From positions 169,143 to 233,142 of the forward strand of contig DIYO01000005.1 in NCBI GenBank assembly GCA_002427755.1: a stretch of 64,000 bases of DNA, read 5' to 3'. Below the pieces are notes generated by a model. The model was not told the origin of the DNA. It saw only the letters and a list, made by a program, of their open reading frames with translations, and searched no databases. Origin of the DNA: Roseivirga sp. UBA6052 (GTDB taxonomy: Bacteria > Bacteroidota > Bacteroidia > Cytophagales > Cyclobacteriaceae). This document shows positions 8,973-17,047 of the stretch, one piece after another (positions within the stretch are counted from its first letter, which is position 1; each line of letters starts with the position of its first letter). The position numbers were made by a program, and so were the translations under genes.

Positions 8973-10310
8973 ATGGCATCAATCCTAATTCTTAACGGTA
9001 CAGTAGTAAACGAAAACTCAATTGAGGAAAAGGACATTCTCATTAAGGATGGTAGAATAGCTCAAATCAGAAAAGATTTACAGCACGTAAATGCCGATAG
9101 AATCATTGATGCTTCTGGCAAACATATCTTTCCCGGATTAATAGATGATCAAGTTCATTTCAGAGAGCCCGGTCTAACGCATAAGGGAGAAATCTATACA
9201 GAATCTCGTGCAGCTGTGGCTGGAGGAATTACTTCTTTTATGGAAATGCCTAATACTGTACCAAATGCACTTACGCAAGAATTGCTTCAAGACAAATACG
9301 ATATAGCAGCCCAAAATAGTTTAGCGAATTACAGTTTCTTCATGGGCGCTTCTAATGATAATCTTGATGAGGTTTTAAAAACAGACCCAAAAACTGTTTG
9401 TGGTGTTAAGGTTTTTATGGGATCGTCAACCGGTAATATGCTGGTAGATAATCAAAAGACACTTGAAGGAATCTTTTCTTGTTCACCAACTCTTATCGCT
9501 ACTCATTGCGAATCTGAAGAAGTCATTAAAAGAAATACTGCTACAGCAAGAGAAAAGTATGGTGAAAATGTGCCTATCGATCAGCATCCTGTAATAAGAG
9601 ATGAAGAAGCCTGCTATGCTTCCTCTTCGTTCGCTGTGGATTTAGCACGAAAAAACAATGCTCGTCTTCACATTTTACATATTTCAACAGCAAAAGAAAC
9701 ACATCTCTTCGATAATCATATTCCTCTGAAAGACAAACGCATTACATCGGAAGCTTGCATCCACCATATGTGGTTTTCAGATGAAGATTATGCTGAAAAA
9801 GGCACACACATTAAATGGAATCCCGCAGTTAAGAAGGCAACGGATAGAGCAGAAATAATCAAAGCGGTTAACGACAATAGAATTGATGTAATAGCTACGG
9901 ATCATGCCCCGCATACTATGGAAGAGAAACAAAACACATATTTCTCCGCTCCATCTGGCGGTCCGTTGGTTCAGCACTCTCTCCTCGCCTTATTAGACAT
10001 GTATCATAAAGGAGATTTCTCCTTAGAAACCATTGTAAACAAAACCGCTCATGCTGTCGCAGACATGTTTGATATTATAGATAGAGGGTACTTAAAAGAA
10101 GGCTATTTTGCTGATTTGGTAATTGCTGATTTGAATAATCCTCAAGAGGTTGAAAAGTCGAATCTGCTATATAAATGTGGATGGTCACCATTCGAAGGTC
10201 ACACCTTTAAGTCACATATTGACATGACATTAGTGAATGGAAAAGTTGTCTATGAAAATGGGATGATCATAGAGCAAGATCCTGGAATGAGGATGTCATT
10301 TGATCGTTAA
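8973..10310 (+). CDS. pyrC: dihydroorotase
   Basis: A 445-residue amidohydrolase that cyclises carbamoyl aspartate to dihydroorotate in pyrimidine synthesis. Family marks are IDDQVHFREPG (residues 57-67), FMEMPNT, THCESEE, the His pair in CIHHMW, and DHAPHT with the catalytic Asp. The first histidine of the usual HxH metal motif is replaced: residues 60-62 read Gln-Val-His. From memory, this variant occurs in Bacteroidetes dihydroorotases, so I do not read it as inactivation. It is monocistronic, starts at the ATG at 8973, and is followed by the tRNA-His promoter. Confidence 0.9.
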   Translation: MASILILNGTVVNENSIEEKDILIKDGRIAQIRKDLQHVNADRIIDASGKHIFPGLIDDQVHFREPGLTHKGEIYTESRAAVAGGITSFMEMPNTVPNALTQELLQDKYDIAAQNSLANYSFFMGASNDNLDEVLKTDPKTVCGVKVFMGSSTGNMLVDNQKTLEGIFSCSPTLIATHCESEEVIKRNTATAREKYGENVPIDQHPVIRDEEACYASSSFAVDLARKNNARLHILHISTAKETHLFDNHIPLKDKRITSEACIHHMWFSDEDYAEKGTHIKWNPAVKKATDRAEIIKAVNDNRIDVIATDHAPHTMEEKQNTYFSAPSGGPLVQHSLLALLDMYHKGDFSLETIVNKTAHAVADMFDIIDRGYLKEGYFADLVIADLNNPQEVEKSNLLYKCGWSPFEGHTFKSHIDMTLVNGKVVYENGMIIEQDPGMRMSFDR

Positions 10311-10329
10311 GAAACAGACTTGCAAAACA

Positions 10330-10359
10330 TTGATTTTATTTAAAATTCAATTACATTTG
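10330..10359 (+). promoter_or_regulatory. promoter of tRNA-His
   Basis: TTG at 10330 and TACATTTG at 10352-10359, separated by 19 bases. This matches the Bacteroidetes -33/-7 arrangement. Transcription would begin near 10366, giving a roughly 70-nt tRNA leader that contains hairpin-forming repeats. Confidence 0.65.
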
Positions 10360-10435
10360 CAGCCCATTCTCGAATGGGATCGAGATGAATTGAGGGTCTA
10401 AATCAAAACGCTAGAGCCCTCGAGAATCGACAAAT

Positions 10436-10510
10436 GGTGGTTGTAGTTCAGTTGGTTAGAATGCCTGATTGTGGTTCAGGAGGTCGCCGGTTCGAGTCCG
10501 GTCTTCCACC
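10436..10510 (+). tRNA. tRNA-His (anticodon GTG)
   Basis: A full cloverleaf: D arm around 10446-10464, anticodon stem CCTGA/TCAGG enclosing TTGTGGT with anticodon GTG, and T arm GCCGG-TTCGAGT-CCGGT. The extra 5' G (10436) opposite a C discriminator is the tRNA-His identity element. In my alignment the acceptor stem GTGGTTG/CTTCCAC has two U-U mismatches at positions 5-68 and 6-67. The encoded end is CCACCC followed by A residues, so the CCA overlaps the terminator A run. Confidence 0.93.
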
Positions 10511-10511
10511 C

Positions 10512-10550
10512 AAAAAAAAGACAGTTACGAAAGTGACTGTCTTTTTTTAT
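10512..10550. terminator. bidirectional terminator
   Basis: AAAAAAAGACAGTTAC - GAAA - GTGACTGTCTTTTTTT: a stem of about 15 bp with a GAAA tetraloop and A/T tails on both sides. It can serve the tRNA-His on the plus strand and the convergent 260-residue gene on the minus strand. Confidence 0.9.
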
Positions 10551-10567
10551 TAGTAGGATTTAGATCT

Positions 10568-11350
10568 CTACTTCAAAAGCGTTTTAACTTCTACAGGAGT
10601 ATGGTGAATCTGTGTTTTAAAATGAGGTTTTAATTCATTGATTTTAAAAACATCAGAATCAAAAGCTGTATTAATGAAATGTATTTCGCCTTGATTGAAC
10701 TTATTCGCCTTTAAATCAATAATCTCAATTTGAGAGGTATCTGAGTTACAGTTCTCAAACATTACATAGTCAGCTTGAATATTTGCCAAACTTAGTTTTG
10801 AGTAGTTACCGAAAGTTCCAATATGGATCACATCAGTATTGATACTATTCAGAACAAATGATTCAAATTGCTCTGGACAGAGATAAACTGTGGTCTGAAA
10901 AGAATTCACCGATGGGCTACCTAAATCGGTTATGCTACATTTTCTAATCTTGTTCTTACACCCGAGAGCTACCTCTTGAAAAATTGGATTTGACTTTAGC
11001 GAAACTTGATTAATTAGTGAATTATAAACATCGAGTTTTCTGACTTCACTCGAATCACTCAACTTTAATGTATCAAGTTCAGCATCTTTGAGAACAACAT
11101 TCTGGAGTTGACAGCTATTAAATTCTAATGATTGACAGCTTGAATGATCGAAAGTTATGTTTCCTGAAAACCTACAATTTTCGAACTCTAAAGATTGAAA
11201 TTGACATTCAAAGAAGTTGAGATCATAAGGAATATGCAAGTCGGTAAATTTTGCCTTTCGATCTAGCGATAATGAGAATCCTGTAATTCGATACTCTAAA
11301 TCTATTCCTGTTAAGATTCTTTTGAATTGAGCATAGTTTAAGGTTCTCAT
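10568..11350 (-). CDS. cytoplasmic protein with pentapeptide-like beta repeats, unknown function
   Basis: A 260-residue protein with no signal peptide or membrane segment. The middle (about residues 40-250) has a loose repeat in which Phe/Leu-x-x-Cys/Ser and Glu-Phe-x-x-Cys recur (ECQFQSLEFENCRFSGN, FNSCQLQNVVLKDAEL). This resembles a pentapeptide-repeat right-handed beta-helix but is not regular enough to be sure. Several Cys residues are unusual for a cytoplasmic protein here. It is monocistronic and convergent with tRNA-His. Function unknown. Confidence 0.65.
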   Translation of the reverse strand: MRTLNYAQFKRILTGIDLEYRITGFSLSLDRKAKFTDLHIPYDLNFFECQFQSLEFENCRFSGNITFDHSSCQSLEFNSCQLQNVVLKDAELDTLKLSDSSEVRKLDVYNSLINQVSLKSNPIFQEVALGCKNKIRKCSITDLGSPSVNSFQTTVYLCPEQFESFVLNSINTDVIHIGTFGNYSKLSLANIQADYVMFENCNSDTSQIEIIDLKANKFNQGEIHFINTAFDSDVFKINELKPHFKTQIHHTPVEVKTLLK

Positions 11351-11397
11351 ATCTTTTAATGCTTAGTTTATTGAATAGGCATATTAGACCATAATAC

Positions 11398-11427
11398 CCT
11401 ACCTAACAATACCCGAAAGTAGGTAGG
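11398..11427. repeat. inverted repeat in intergenic space
   Basis: CCTACCT and AGGTAGG form a 7-bp hairpin with a 16-base loop between two divergently transcribed genes. There is no T run, so it is not a terminator. It could be an operator or a leader hairpin. Confidence 0.4.
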
Positions 11428-11559
11428 ACTGGAAATAGTGTGTTGAATAACCACTTTAGTCGATAAAGTTCTCTATATGTTCCAGTACCTTTTTAAGATA
11501 TGGCTGAAAGGCTTTTCTATAAAACACTGAGTTGTTATTAATAAGATGACTATATTCAA

Positions 11560-11820
11560 ATGATGACTGAATCTAGTTCAAGCTTTTTTGAATTGCCCCT
11601 TGAGGAACAAACTAAAGTGCTCTATATGAATGGTAGCTTCATTTTGTCGATTCGTTATTATGGCTACAAAGTGAACTTATATCTTTTGGAAAACACGTAC
11701 ATAGAAGTTTTCTATAATCATAAGTTGGACGTCATTGAGAAAATTCAAGAATTAGATTATCAGCATACAAGAATGAAATTCTATGCTGACCAAATCAACA
11801 TCGGATCAATTGCTTGCTGA
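11560..11820 (+). CDS. small hypothetical protein
   Basis: An 86-residue frame starting with ATG-ATG at 11560. The product is acidic and aromatic-rich (residues 26-52 contain many Tyr and Phe) and has no membrane segment or known motif. It looks coding because its composition is protein-like and no better frame overlaps it. Its last 15 bases overlap the 3' end of coaE on the opposite strand. Either Met could be the start. Function unknown. Confidence 0.5.
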   Translation: MMTESSSSFFELPLEEQTKVLYMNGSFILSIRYYGYKVNLYLLENTYIEVFYNHKLDVIEKIQELDYQHTRMKFYADQINIGSIAC

Positions 11821-12411
11821 GATGAGCTGTGCATGAATCTCTAGCACTTTCTTAATCAAAGAAGAACTTCCATCATTATAAATCAGAAAATCAGACAGTT
11901 TCGTTCTGGTACCATTAGAAACTTGCTTTTCCATAATCTGAAGCACTTGTTCCTCTGACCTTTGTTCATCCCTGAGCAGAACACGCTTCACTCTTTCTGA
12001 CTTGCTGGCCATAACGCAAATGACCTTATCGAGCTTCTTGTAAGATTCATTTTCTAGAATCAACGCAGCCTCTTTCATCAAATATGGGCTATTGCTATTT
12101 ATCTGAATCCAATTAGTGAAGTCTTCAGCTACAGCTGGATGAACGATAGCATTGAGCTGTTGAAGTTTGTCAGGATTCGGAAACACTTGCTCAGCAAGGT
12201 AAGCTCTATTTAAATTACCATCTGACAAATAGCTCTTAGAACCAAAAAGACTAATTACTTTGTCTTGAAGTTGTTGATCATTCGATAGTAACCATTTGCC
12301 TCTATCATCAGCATAGTAAACAGGAATTGAAAGTATTTCGAACAGTTTAGCGACAGTACTTTTTCCGGAACCTATTCCACCAGTTAAACCAACTAGAAGT
12401 GTTTTACTCAT
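11806..12411 (-). CDS. coaE: dephospho-CoA kinase
   Basis: A 201-residue kinase for the last step of coenzyme A synthesis (phosphorylation of the 3'-OH of dephospho-CoA). The P-loop GGIGSGKS is at residues 11-18. The family's Ala-Asp after the first helix (YYADDRGKWL) and an arginine-rich lid (RVKRVLLRDEQR) are present. The frame extends to an ATG at 12435, but family members begin directly before the LVGLTGG strand, so 12411 is preferred. Either start overlaps the end of the YbbR-like gene, pointing to translational coupling. It is the last gene of the nusB-coaE run. Confidence 0.92.
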   Translation of the reverse strand: MSKTLLVGLTGGIGSGKSTVAKLFEILSIPVYYADDRGKWLLSNDQQLQDKVISLFGSKSYLSDGNLNRAYLAEQVFPNPDKLQQLNAIVHPAVAEDFTNWIQINSNSPYLMKEAALILENESYKKLDKVICVMASKSERVKRVLLRDEQRSEEQVLQIMEKQVSNGTRTKLSDFLIYNDGSSSLIKKVLEIHAQLISASN

Positions 12412-13375
12412 TTCTGTAAACTTTAACACTATCAATCTTAAAGGAATAAGACATTAATTCCTTCTTGATATTGATTAGTTCAACGGGTAGAAGCGAGTCG
12501 GGACTCATTTTGTTGAAATCTACTTGAACACCGAACATAGATGTGTCTGTGGCATCGAATAATGATGACTTTAACTTTACACGAACAGGTAAATAGTTTG
12601 GAAGTATTTCCCATGAATCTTTAGGCGCATTAATGAGTTCTATTGGATAGTCATAGGCGACTGTTACGAGGGTTTCCACATCAAAGCTCACACTTACACG
12701 TTCGAATTCAGCACTGATATACTCCCCTAAATTTGGTATATCAACATTTTGCGAGAAGTCTTCATCTATATTGTTTTCATTGATCGCTATAGCCAATGTA
12801 TCTCCTAATTGACTTAATAATTCTTCAGGCCCTTCAACTGTCAAAATTGAAGGAACCAACCCGATGTTTGAATCGAGGATATGATCTGTTGCTAAGTCAA
12901 TAGAACTTTGATCCAATTTTAATTGCAATGTTCTAGACACACGTTTTTGAATATCGAACCTGATCGAATCGTCTAAGATGAAATTAACGGCAACAGGATC
13001 AAGATTGGGTGTTAGATCACCCCTTAGTGAACTTGTTAAAATGGCTTTTACTTCTGCTGGTCTTGCCAGATCAACAACTAGAGGTTTCATATTTAGACCG
13101 AAGGACCTTGTCATTAAATCCCAGCCACCACCGGTAACCTCTACCATCATTCGATCGGGAAGCTCTCCTACAGCCATGTAGTCATCCTCATCATATATGA
13201 ATTCAATCGGATAACTGATCTGGGTGATGTAGTCGTCTTGATTCAGTTCACTAAAAAACCAAAAGGTGGTAGATATGATTAAACATATCAATACCACCTT
13301 TATTCTTTCGTCCTTTGAACTTGGAGTCAGGAATGAACGTCTTATTCGTTCTATGAATTCCTCAGGACTTTTCAA
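12404..13375 (-). CDS. YbbR-like (CdaR family) membrane-anchored protein
   Basis: A 323-residue protein with a short cytoplasmic basic N-terminus (RIRRSFLT), one membrane helix at about residues 25-42, and then extracytoplasmic YbbR-like beta domains (three or four repeats with the YPIE/V-type strand pattern). In Firmicutes, CdaR modulates the diadenylate cyclase; here the link is only by family. It lies between yajC (6 bases upstream) and coaE (overlap), a typical Bacteroidetes cluster order. Start ATG at 13375. Confidence 0.8.
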   Translation of the reverse strand: MKSPEEFIERIRRSFLTPSSKDERIKVVLICLIISTTFWFFSELNQDDYITQISYPIEFIYDEDDYMAVGELPDRMMVEVTGGGWDLMTRSFGLNMKPLVVDLARPAEVKAILTSSLRGDLTPNLDPVAVNFILDDSIRFDIQKRVSRTLQLKLDQSSIDLATDHILDSNIGLVPSILTVEGPEELLSQLGDTLAIAINENNIDEDFSQNVDIPNLGEYISAEFERVSVSFDVETLVTVAYDYPIELINAPKDSWEILPNYLPVRVKLKSSLFDATDTSMFGVQVDFNKMSPDSLLPVELINIKKELMSYSFKIDSVKVYRNE

Positions 13376-13381
13376 TGCTAT

Positions 13382-13690
13382 TTAATTGCCGGCTTGCTTC
13401 TTACTTGAATCAAGTGAAATAGCCGACTTTTCAAATTTCATTTTAGTGCTTTTATCAACTTCGAGTGTAACAGTATCCTCATCAGTTGCATACACCTTAC
13501 CGTGTACACCACCAATAGTAACTACCGAATCACCCTTCTTGATATCTTCAATGAATTTCTTAGTGTCCTTTTGCTTTTTCTGCTGCGGACGAATCATAAA
13601 GAAATAAAACACAATGGCTATACCACCAAATAATATCAGCGATTGTAAACCTGAACCGCTGCCTTGAGCTTGCAATAAAATGGAAGTCAT
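13382..13690 (-). CDS. yajC: preprotein translocase subunit YajC
   Basis: A 102-residue small membrane protein. One membrane helix occupies about residues 17-33, followed by the hallmark FYFFMIRPQQKKQKD, then the cytoplasmic beta domain containing GDSVVTIGGVHGKV. YajC associates with SecDF in protein export. It sits 10 bases downstream of the DUF1573 lipoprotein gene in the nusB-coaE operon. Length and motifs are normal. Confidence 0.95.
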   Translation of the reverse strand: MTSILLQAQGSGSGLQSLILFGGIAIVFYFFMIRPQQKKQKDTKKFIEDIKKGDSVVTIGGVHGKVYATDEDTVTLEVDKSTKMKFEKSAISLDSSKKQAGN

Positions 13691-13700
13691 TAAAATCTAA

Positions 13701-14234
13701 TTATGGTTGAGGTACTGCATTAACTTGCACAAAACCTCTTAAACTTAATCTTGTCTGCTTAGGAGCAGTGTTTGCAACAACTGTAATAACCGGACTCTGC
13801 TGACCTGATTTTCCTTTACTGTCAAATCTTACAACAATCTCACCCGATCCTCCCGGAGGAATTGGTGTTTTTGTATGGTTAGGCACAGTACAACCACAAG
13901 AAGCTGAAGTACTCTGAATTTTTAAATCCTCAGTACCCACATTCTTAAATTTGAAGGTGTAATTAACAACTTCTCCTTGATTGATATTTCCGAAGTTGTA
14001 AACGGTATTATCCCATTCGAATTTTGCGTTTGCCGTTAAGTTCGTCTCAATTGATTGTGCAGATTGAGTAGGACTTGAAGTTGGCATTACTGTCTCTCTT
14101 GCAATACCTCCATTCTCAAGCTGATTAACTCTACGCTCAAGATTGGCCATTCTCTTCTCCATTTCTGCGTTTCCACATGCGCTTAACAACATAGTAGCGA
14201 GAAGCGCGCTAAATAAGGTAATCTTGGTTTTCAT
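13701..14234 (-). CDS. DUF1573 lipoprotein
   Basis: A 177-residue lipoprotein. The signal ends in the lipobox LLSACGN (Cys20), followed by a short coiled coil (residues 24-42) and a DUF1573 Ig-like domain with YNFGNINQGEVVNYTFKFKN and the paired cysteines in SASCGCTVPN. DUF1573 domains are abundant in Bacteroidetes and are thought to be envelope Ig-fold modules of unclear function. The gene is embedded in the nusB-coaE operon, 11 bases after the ytxH gene. Confidence 0.88.
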   Translation of the reverse strand: MKTKITLFSALLATMLLSACGNAEMEKRMANLERRVNQLENGGIARETVMPTSSPTQSAQSIETNLTANAKFEWDNTVYNFGNINQGEVVNYTFKFKNVGTEDLKIQSTSASCGCTVPNHTKTPIPPGGSGEIVVRFDSKGKSGQQSPVITVVANTAPKQTRLSLRGFVQVNAVPQP

Positions 14235-14245
14235 AATATTCTCAA

Positions 14246-14551
14246 TTATACTTTTTCTCCTGCTTTTATTTGATCTATTAGATCATCAACGTCAGTTAAT
14301 AACTTTTCTGCTTTTTGACGAGCATCTGTTACTACTTTTTCGCCTTCTTCTTTAGCCTCAGACGAAATTTCCATTTTTCCGTTGATCAAATCTTCCAACA
14401 AGTCTTCTAGTTGTTTTTTGTATTTATCTAACTGATAAGAAAGTTTGTCTCTTGTGTTAGAACCCTTATCTGGGGCATACAATATACCTAGAATGGCACC
14501 AGTGGCGGCACCAACTACAAATGCTAATAAATTGCTAGAGCCTTTACTCAT
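14246..14551 (-). CDS. YtxH domain-containing protein
   Basis: A 101-residue protein. It has an N-terminal glycine-rich membrane-associating segment (AFVVGAATGAILGILYAPDKG, residues 10-29) typical of YtxH, then a long charged amphipathic helix or coiled coil. YtxH/GvpP-like proteins are general-stress-type proteins in other phyla; the role in Bacteroidetes is not known. It lies four bases after nusB and is clearly co-transcribed. Confidence 0.85.
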   Translation of the reverse strand: MSKGSSNLLAFVVGAATGAILGILYAPDKGSNTRDKLSYQLDKYKKQLEDLLEDLINGKMEISSEAKEEGEKVVTDARQKAEKLLTDVDDLIDQIKAGEKV

Positions 14552-14555
14552 ATCT

Positions 14556-15734
14556 TTATTTATTATCCATTAAACCTCTACCTGTTTTCTTCAATTCACC
14601 TTTTTCTCTCAAGTCTCCTGAAATCACATCAAGAATACCATTGACAAATTGCTTACTCTTAGGTGTACTGTAATTTTTTGAGAGTTCAATATACTCATTA
14701 ATGGTAACCTTTACGGGAATGTTCCTGAAATTAAGCATTTCAGAAATCGCCATTTTAAGTATAATCTGATCCGTATTAGCCAATCTTTCAATCTCCCAAT
14801 TCTTGGTTTTACCAGCGATCATATCGCTATACTGCTGATCATTCTCTACAGTAGTATCCAAGATCTTCTCGAAGAACTCCTTATCCTCTTCCCAATTATT
14901 TGAAAAATCAGGTAGGTCAAAAGACTTAGACTCCGAATCTTCTTCAACATCTCTTACTGAACGAGAGACTAAACTTCGCACGATCGCTTTGTTCTCTCTC
15001 CAGTGAATATCCTTGTCTTCAAACCAAGATAAAAGCACCTCTTCTTTAAAGAGCACCTGCTTTATTAAATGGTCAATAATATCTTTATCCTGATCGAAAG
15101 TTGGGTTTGCCGTTCTTCTATACTCTGCGAAGGCCTCGTCTTTCTTAATGATGTCTTTGTACCAGCTTTTGAGCGTATCTTCTTCATTTTCCCAGGAAAT
15201 GTTCTTTTTCAAACTGGCCACCTGAACTTTAGAAGATTGTCTAAAGAAATCAACAATTCTATTTTGCGGGAAATTAAAATCACCCGAGAGTAATCGCTCA
15301 GGGGAAAGCTTCTTCTTTTTATCTGCCTCGCTTTTGCTTAAGTCAGACCATGCCACTAGTAGTGTAATTACCCATAAGAAGTAATCCACTAATGATTCGG
15401 CATCAAGAATCATGTCTTTTTTGAGGCGTTTAAAATCTTCTTTAGAGTTTGCTAGGTAATTCTTGTACGCTGCAGCTGCTGCATCTTCAGATTCTTTGGT
15501 GCTTTCAGTTCCTTCCGGTAATGGATTACCTAAAACCTTATTAGCAAGAATTGATTTAGCTCTTTTTTTATTCGATTTAAGAAGTTCATGGTTAGGGGCT
15601 TCCATAGAATTAAGGTCAGGTTGAAAAACCTCCTCAATCTCAGCCAAACCAATATTAAAATTGGCTTCTTTGCATTGGCCTAAAGCAAACAGTGTCTGCA
15701 TTGCTTTAACTCGTAATGATCTCCTGTTGAGCAT
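14556..15734 (-). CDS. nusB: transcription antitermination factor NusB, long form
   Basis: A 392-residue NusB. The canonical NusB domain (about 140 residues) is at the C-terminus: INEYIELSKNYSTPKSKQFVNGILD is the family signature, and the N-terminal RRSLRVKAMQTLFA matches the RNA-binding helix at the start of NusB. The intervening 200 or more residues, highly charged, are an insertion seen in Bacteroidetes NusB. NusB with NusE binds boxA RNA in rRNA antitermination. It heads the operon nusB - ytxH - DUF1573 - yajC - ybbR-like - coaE. Confidence 0.88.
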   Translation of the reverse strand: MLNRRSLRVKAMQTLFALGQCKEANFNIGLAEIEEVFQPDLNSMEAPNHELLKSNKKRAKSILANKVLGNPLPEGTESTKESEDAAAAAYKNYLANSKEDFKRLKKDMILDAESLVDYFLWVITLLVAWSDLSKSEADKKKKLSPERLLSGDFNFPQNRIVDFFRQSSKVQVASLKKNISWENEEDTLKSWYKDIIKKDEAFAEYRRTANPTFDQDKDIIDHLIKQVLFKEEVLLSWFEDKDIHWRENKAIVRSLVSRSVRDVEEDSESKSFDLPDFSNNWEEDKEFFEKILDTTVENDQQYSDMIAGKTKNWEIERLANTDQIILKMAISEMLNFRNIPVKVTINEYIELSKNYSTPKSKQFVNGILDVISGDLREKGELKKTGRGLMDNK

Positions 15735-15798
15735 CTAAAAAGTATAAGAACGTGAAAATATAAAGAAGCAGACAGTTATTGAAACTGCCTGCTACTAA

Positions 15799-16902
15799 TT
15801 ATAAAGAAAGTTTAACCTTTCCTACCTCTTCAATCCGCTTTTCAGCCAATTTCATGGCTGCTTGTTGTGTTGGAATGTCGTGACTATCGGCCAATTCAAA
15901 AATCTTTTGCGTAGTATCATAGATTTTCTCTGTCCAAGAGTAAGCCAGATCCTTATTGTAATCTCCTTTTAACTCAGAAGATATATTGATGATTCCTCCT
16001 GCATTGATTACGAAATCAGGTGCATAAATAATGCCTTCACTTCTCAAGAGCTTCCCATGTCTCTCTTCTTCCGCTAGCTGATTGTTAGCACCACCGGCAA
16101 TTACACTGGCTTTGAGTCTCGTAAGGGTGTCATCATTAATTGTGGCTCCCATTGCGCAAGGTGCATAAATATCAACCGGTAGATCATAAATCTCGTCCAT
16201 CCCTACTACCTGAGCACCTGAATCTGCTGAAACCTGCTTAAGCCTATCTCCATTGATATCAGTAATGAAAATTTCGGCCCCTTCTTTAGCAAGGTGACCT
16301 ACTAAGAACTTACCAACTTGGCCTACTCCTTGTACCGAGACCTTCTTTCCAGAAAGATCATCGCTGCCATATGCTTTCTTAGCGGCCGCTTTCATTCCCA
16401 TATAAACACCATAAGCTGTAACTGGTGATGGATCTCCTGAGCCACCCATCTCAACAGGTAACCCAGTCACATGATTGGTTTCCATACCGATATATTCCAT
16501 ATCGCTAGTACCCATGTTCATGTCTTCAGCGGTAATGTATTTACCACCAAGGCTGTTTACGAACTTGCCGAATCTTCTTAGAAAAGGTTCATTTTTAAGT
16601 TTTGCAGGATCTCCTATAATTACTGCTTTTCCTCCGCCCAGATTCAACCCTGAGACAGCAGCTTTATAGGTCATTCCTCTTGAAAGTCTTAATACATCAA
16701 TGGCTGCTTCTTCTTCAGTAGCATAGTTCCACATGCGCGTTCCTCCAAGCGCTGGCCCTAAGACTGTATTATGAATACCAATGATTGCTTTGAGACCTGT
16801 GGCTTCATCATGGCAGTACACAATCTGCTCATGACCCATTTTACCGACCTCTTCGAAGATAGATATGCTCCCGGTCTTTTCCAGTGCATTAGCTCCTTCC
16901 AT
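15799..16902 (-). CDS. leucine dehydrogenase-type amino acid dehydrogenase
   Basis: A 367-residue Glu/Leu/Phe/Val dehydrogenase that reversibly deaminates a branched-chain amino acid with NAD. It shows the substrate-binding stretch HNTVLGPALGGTRMW, the catalytic-lysine region GLNLGGGKAV, and the Rossmann segment VQGVGQVG. The ATG at 16902 is preferred over the in-frame start at 16977, because a perfect -7 box at 16965-16972 would place transcription start between them and the extra 25 residues look random. Leucine specificity is inferred from overall likeness. Confidence 0.9.
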   Translation of the reverse strand: MEGANALEKTGSISIFEEVGKMGHEQIVYCHDEATGLKAIIGIHNTVLGPALGGTRMWNYATEEEAAIDVLRLSRGMTYKAAVSGLNLGGGKAVIIGDPAKLKNEPFLRRFGKFVNSLGGKYITAEDMNMGTSDMEYIGMETNHVTGLPVEMGGSGDPSPVTAYGVYMGMKAAAKKAYGSDDLSGKKVSVQGVGQVGKFLVGHLAKEGAEIFITDINGDRLKQVSADSGAQVVGMDEIYDLPVDIYAPCAMGATINDDTLTRLKASVIAGGANNQLAEEERHGKLLRSEGIIYAPDFVINAGGIINISSELKGDYNKDLAYSWTEKIYDTTQKIFELADSHDIPTQQAAMKLAEKRIEEVGKVKLSL

Positions 16903-16964
16903 TACATTCAATTTATAGTTTACTTTTATATTTGCCTGAATTGGCAATACTGTTTGACAGTTCG

Positions 16965-16972
16965 CAAAAGTA
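16965..16972 (-). promoter_or_regulatory. candidate -7 box for the amino acid dehydrogenase
   Basis: TACTTTTG on the minus strand, a perfect TAnnTTTG match, 62 bases upstream of the preferred ATG. Confidence 0.5.
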
Positions 16973-17047
16973 ACCAATATCTCGACATTTCTAAATAATA
17001 AAACTGGCTACGGCAACCTTTAAGCGAAGGTTTCTGTTAAGTGTAAC

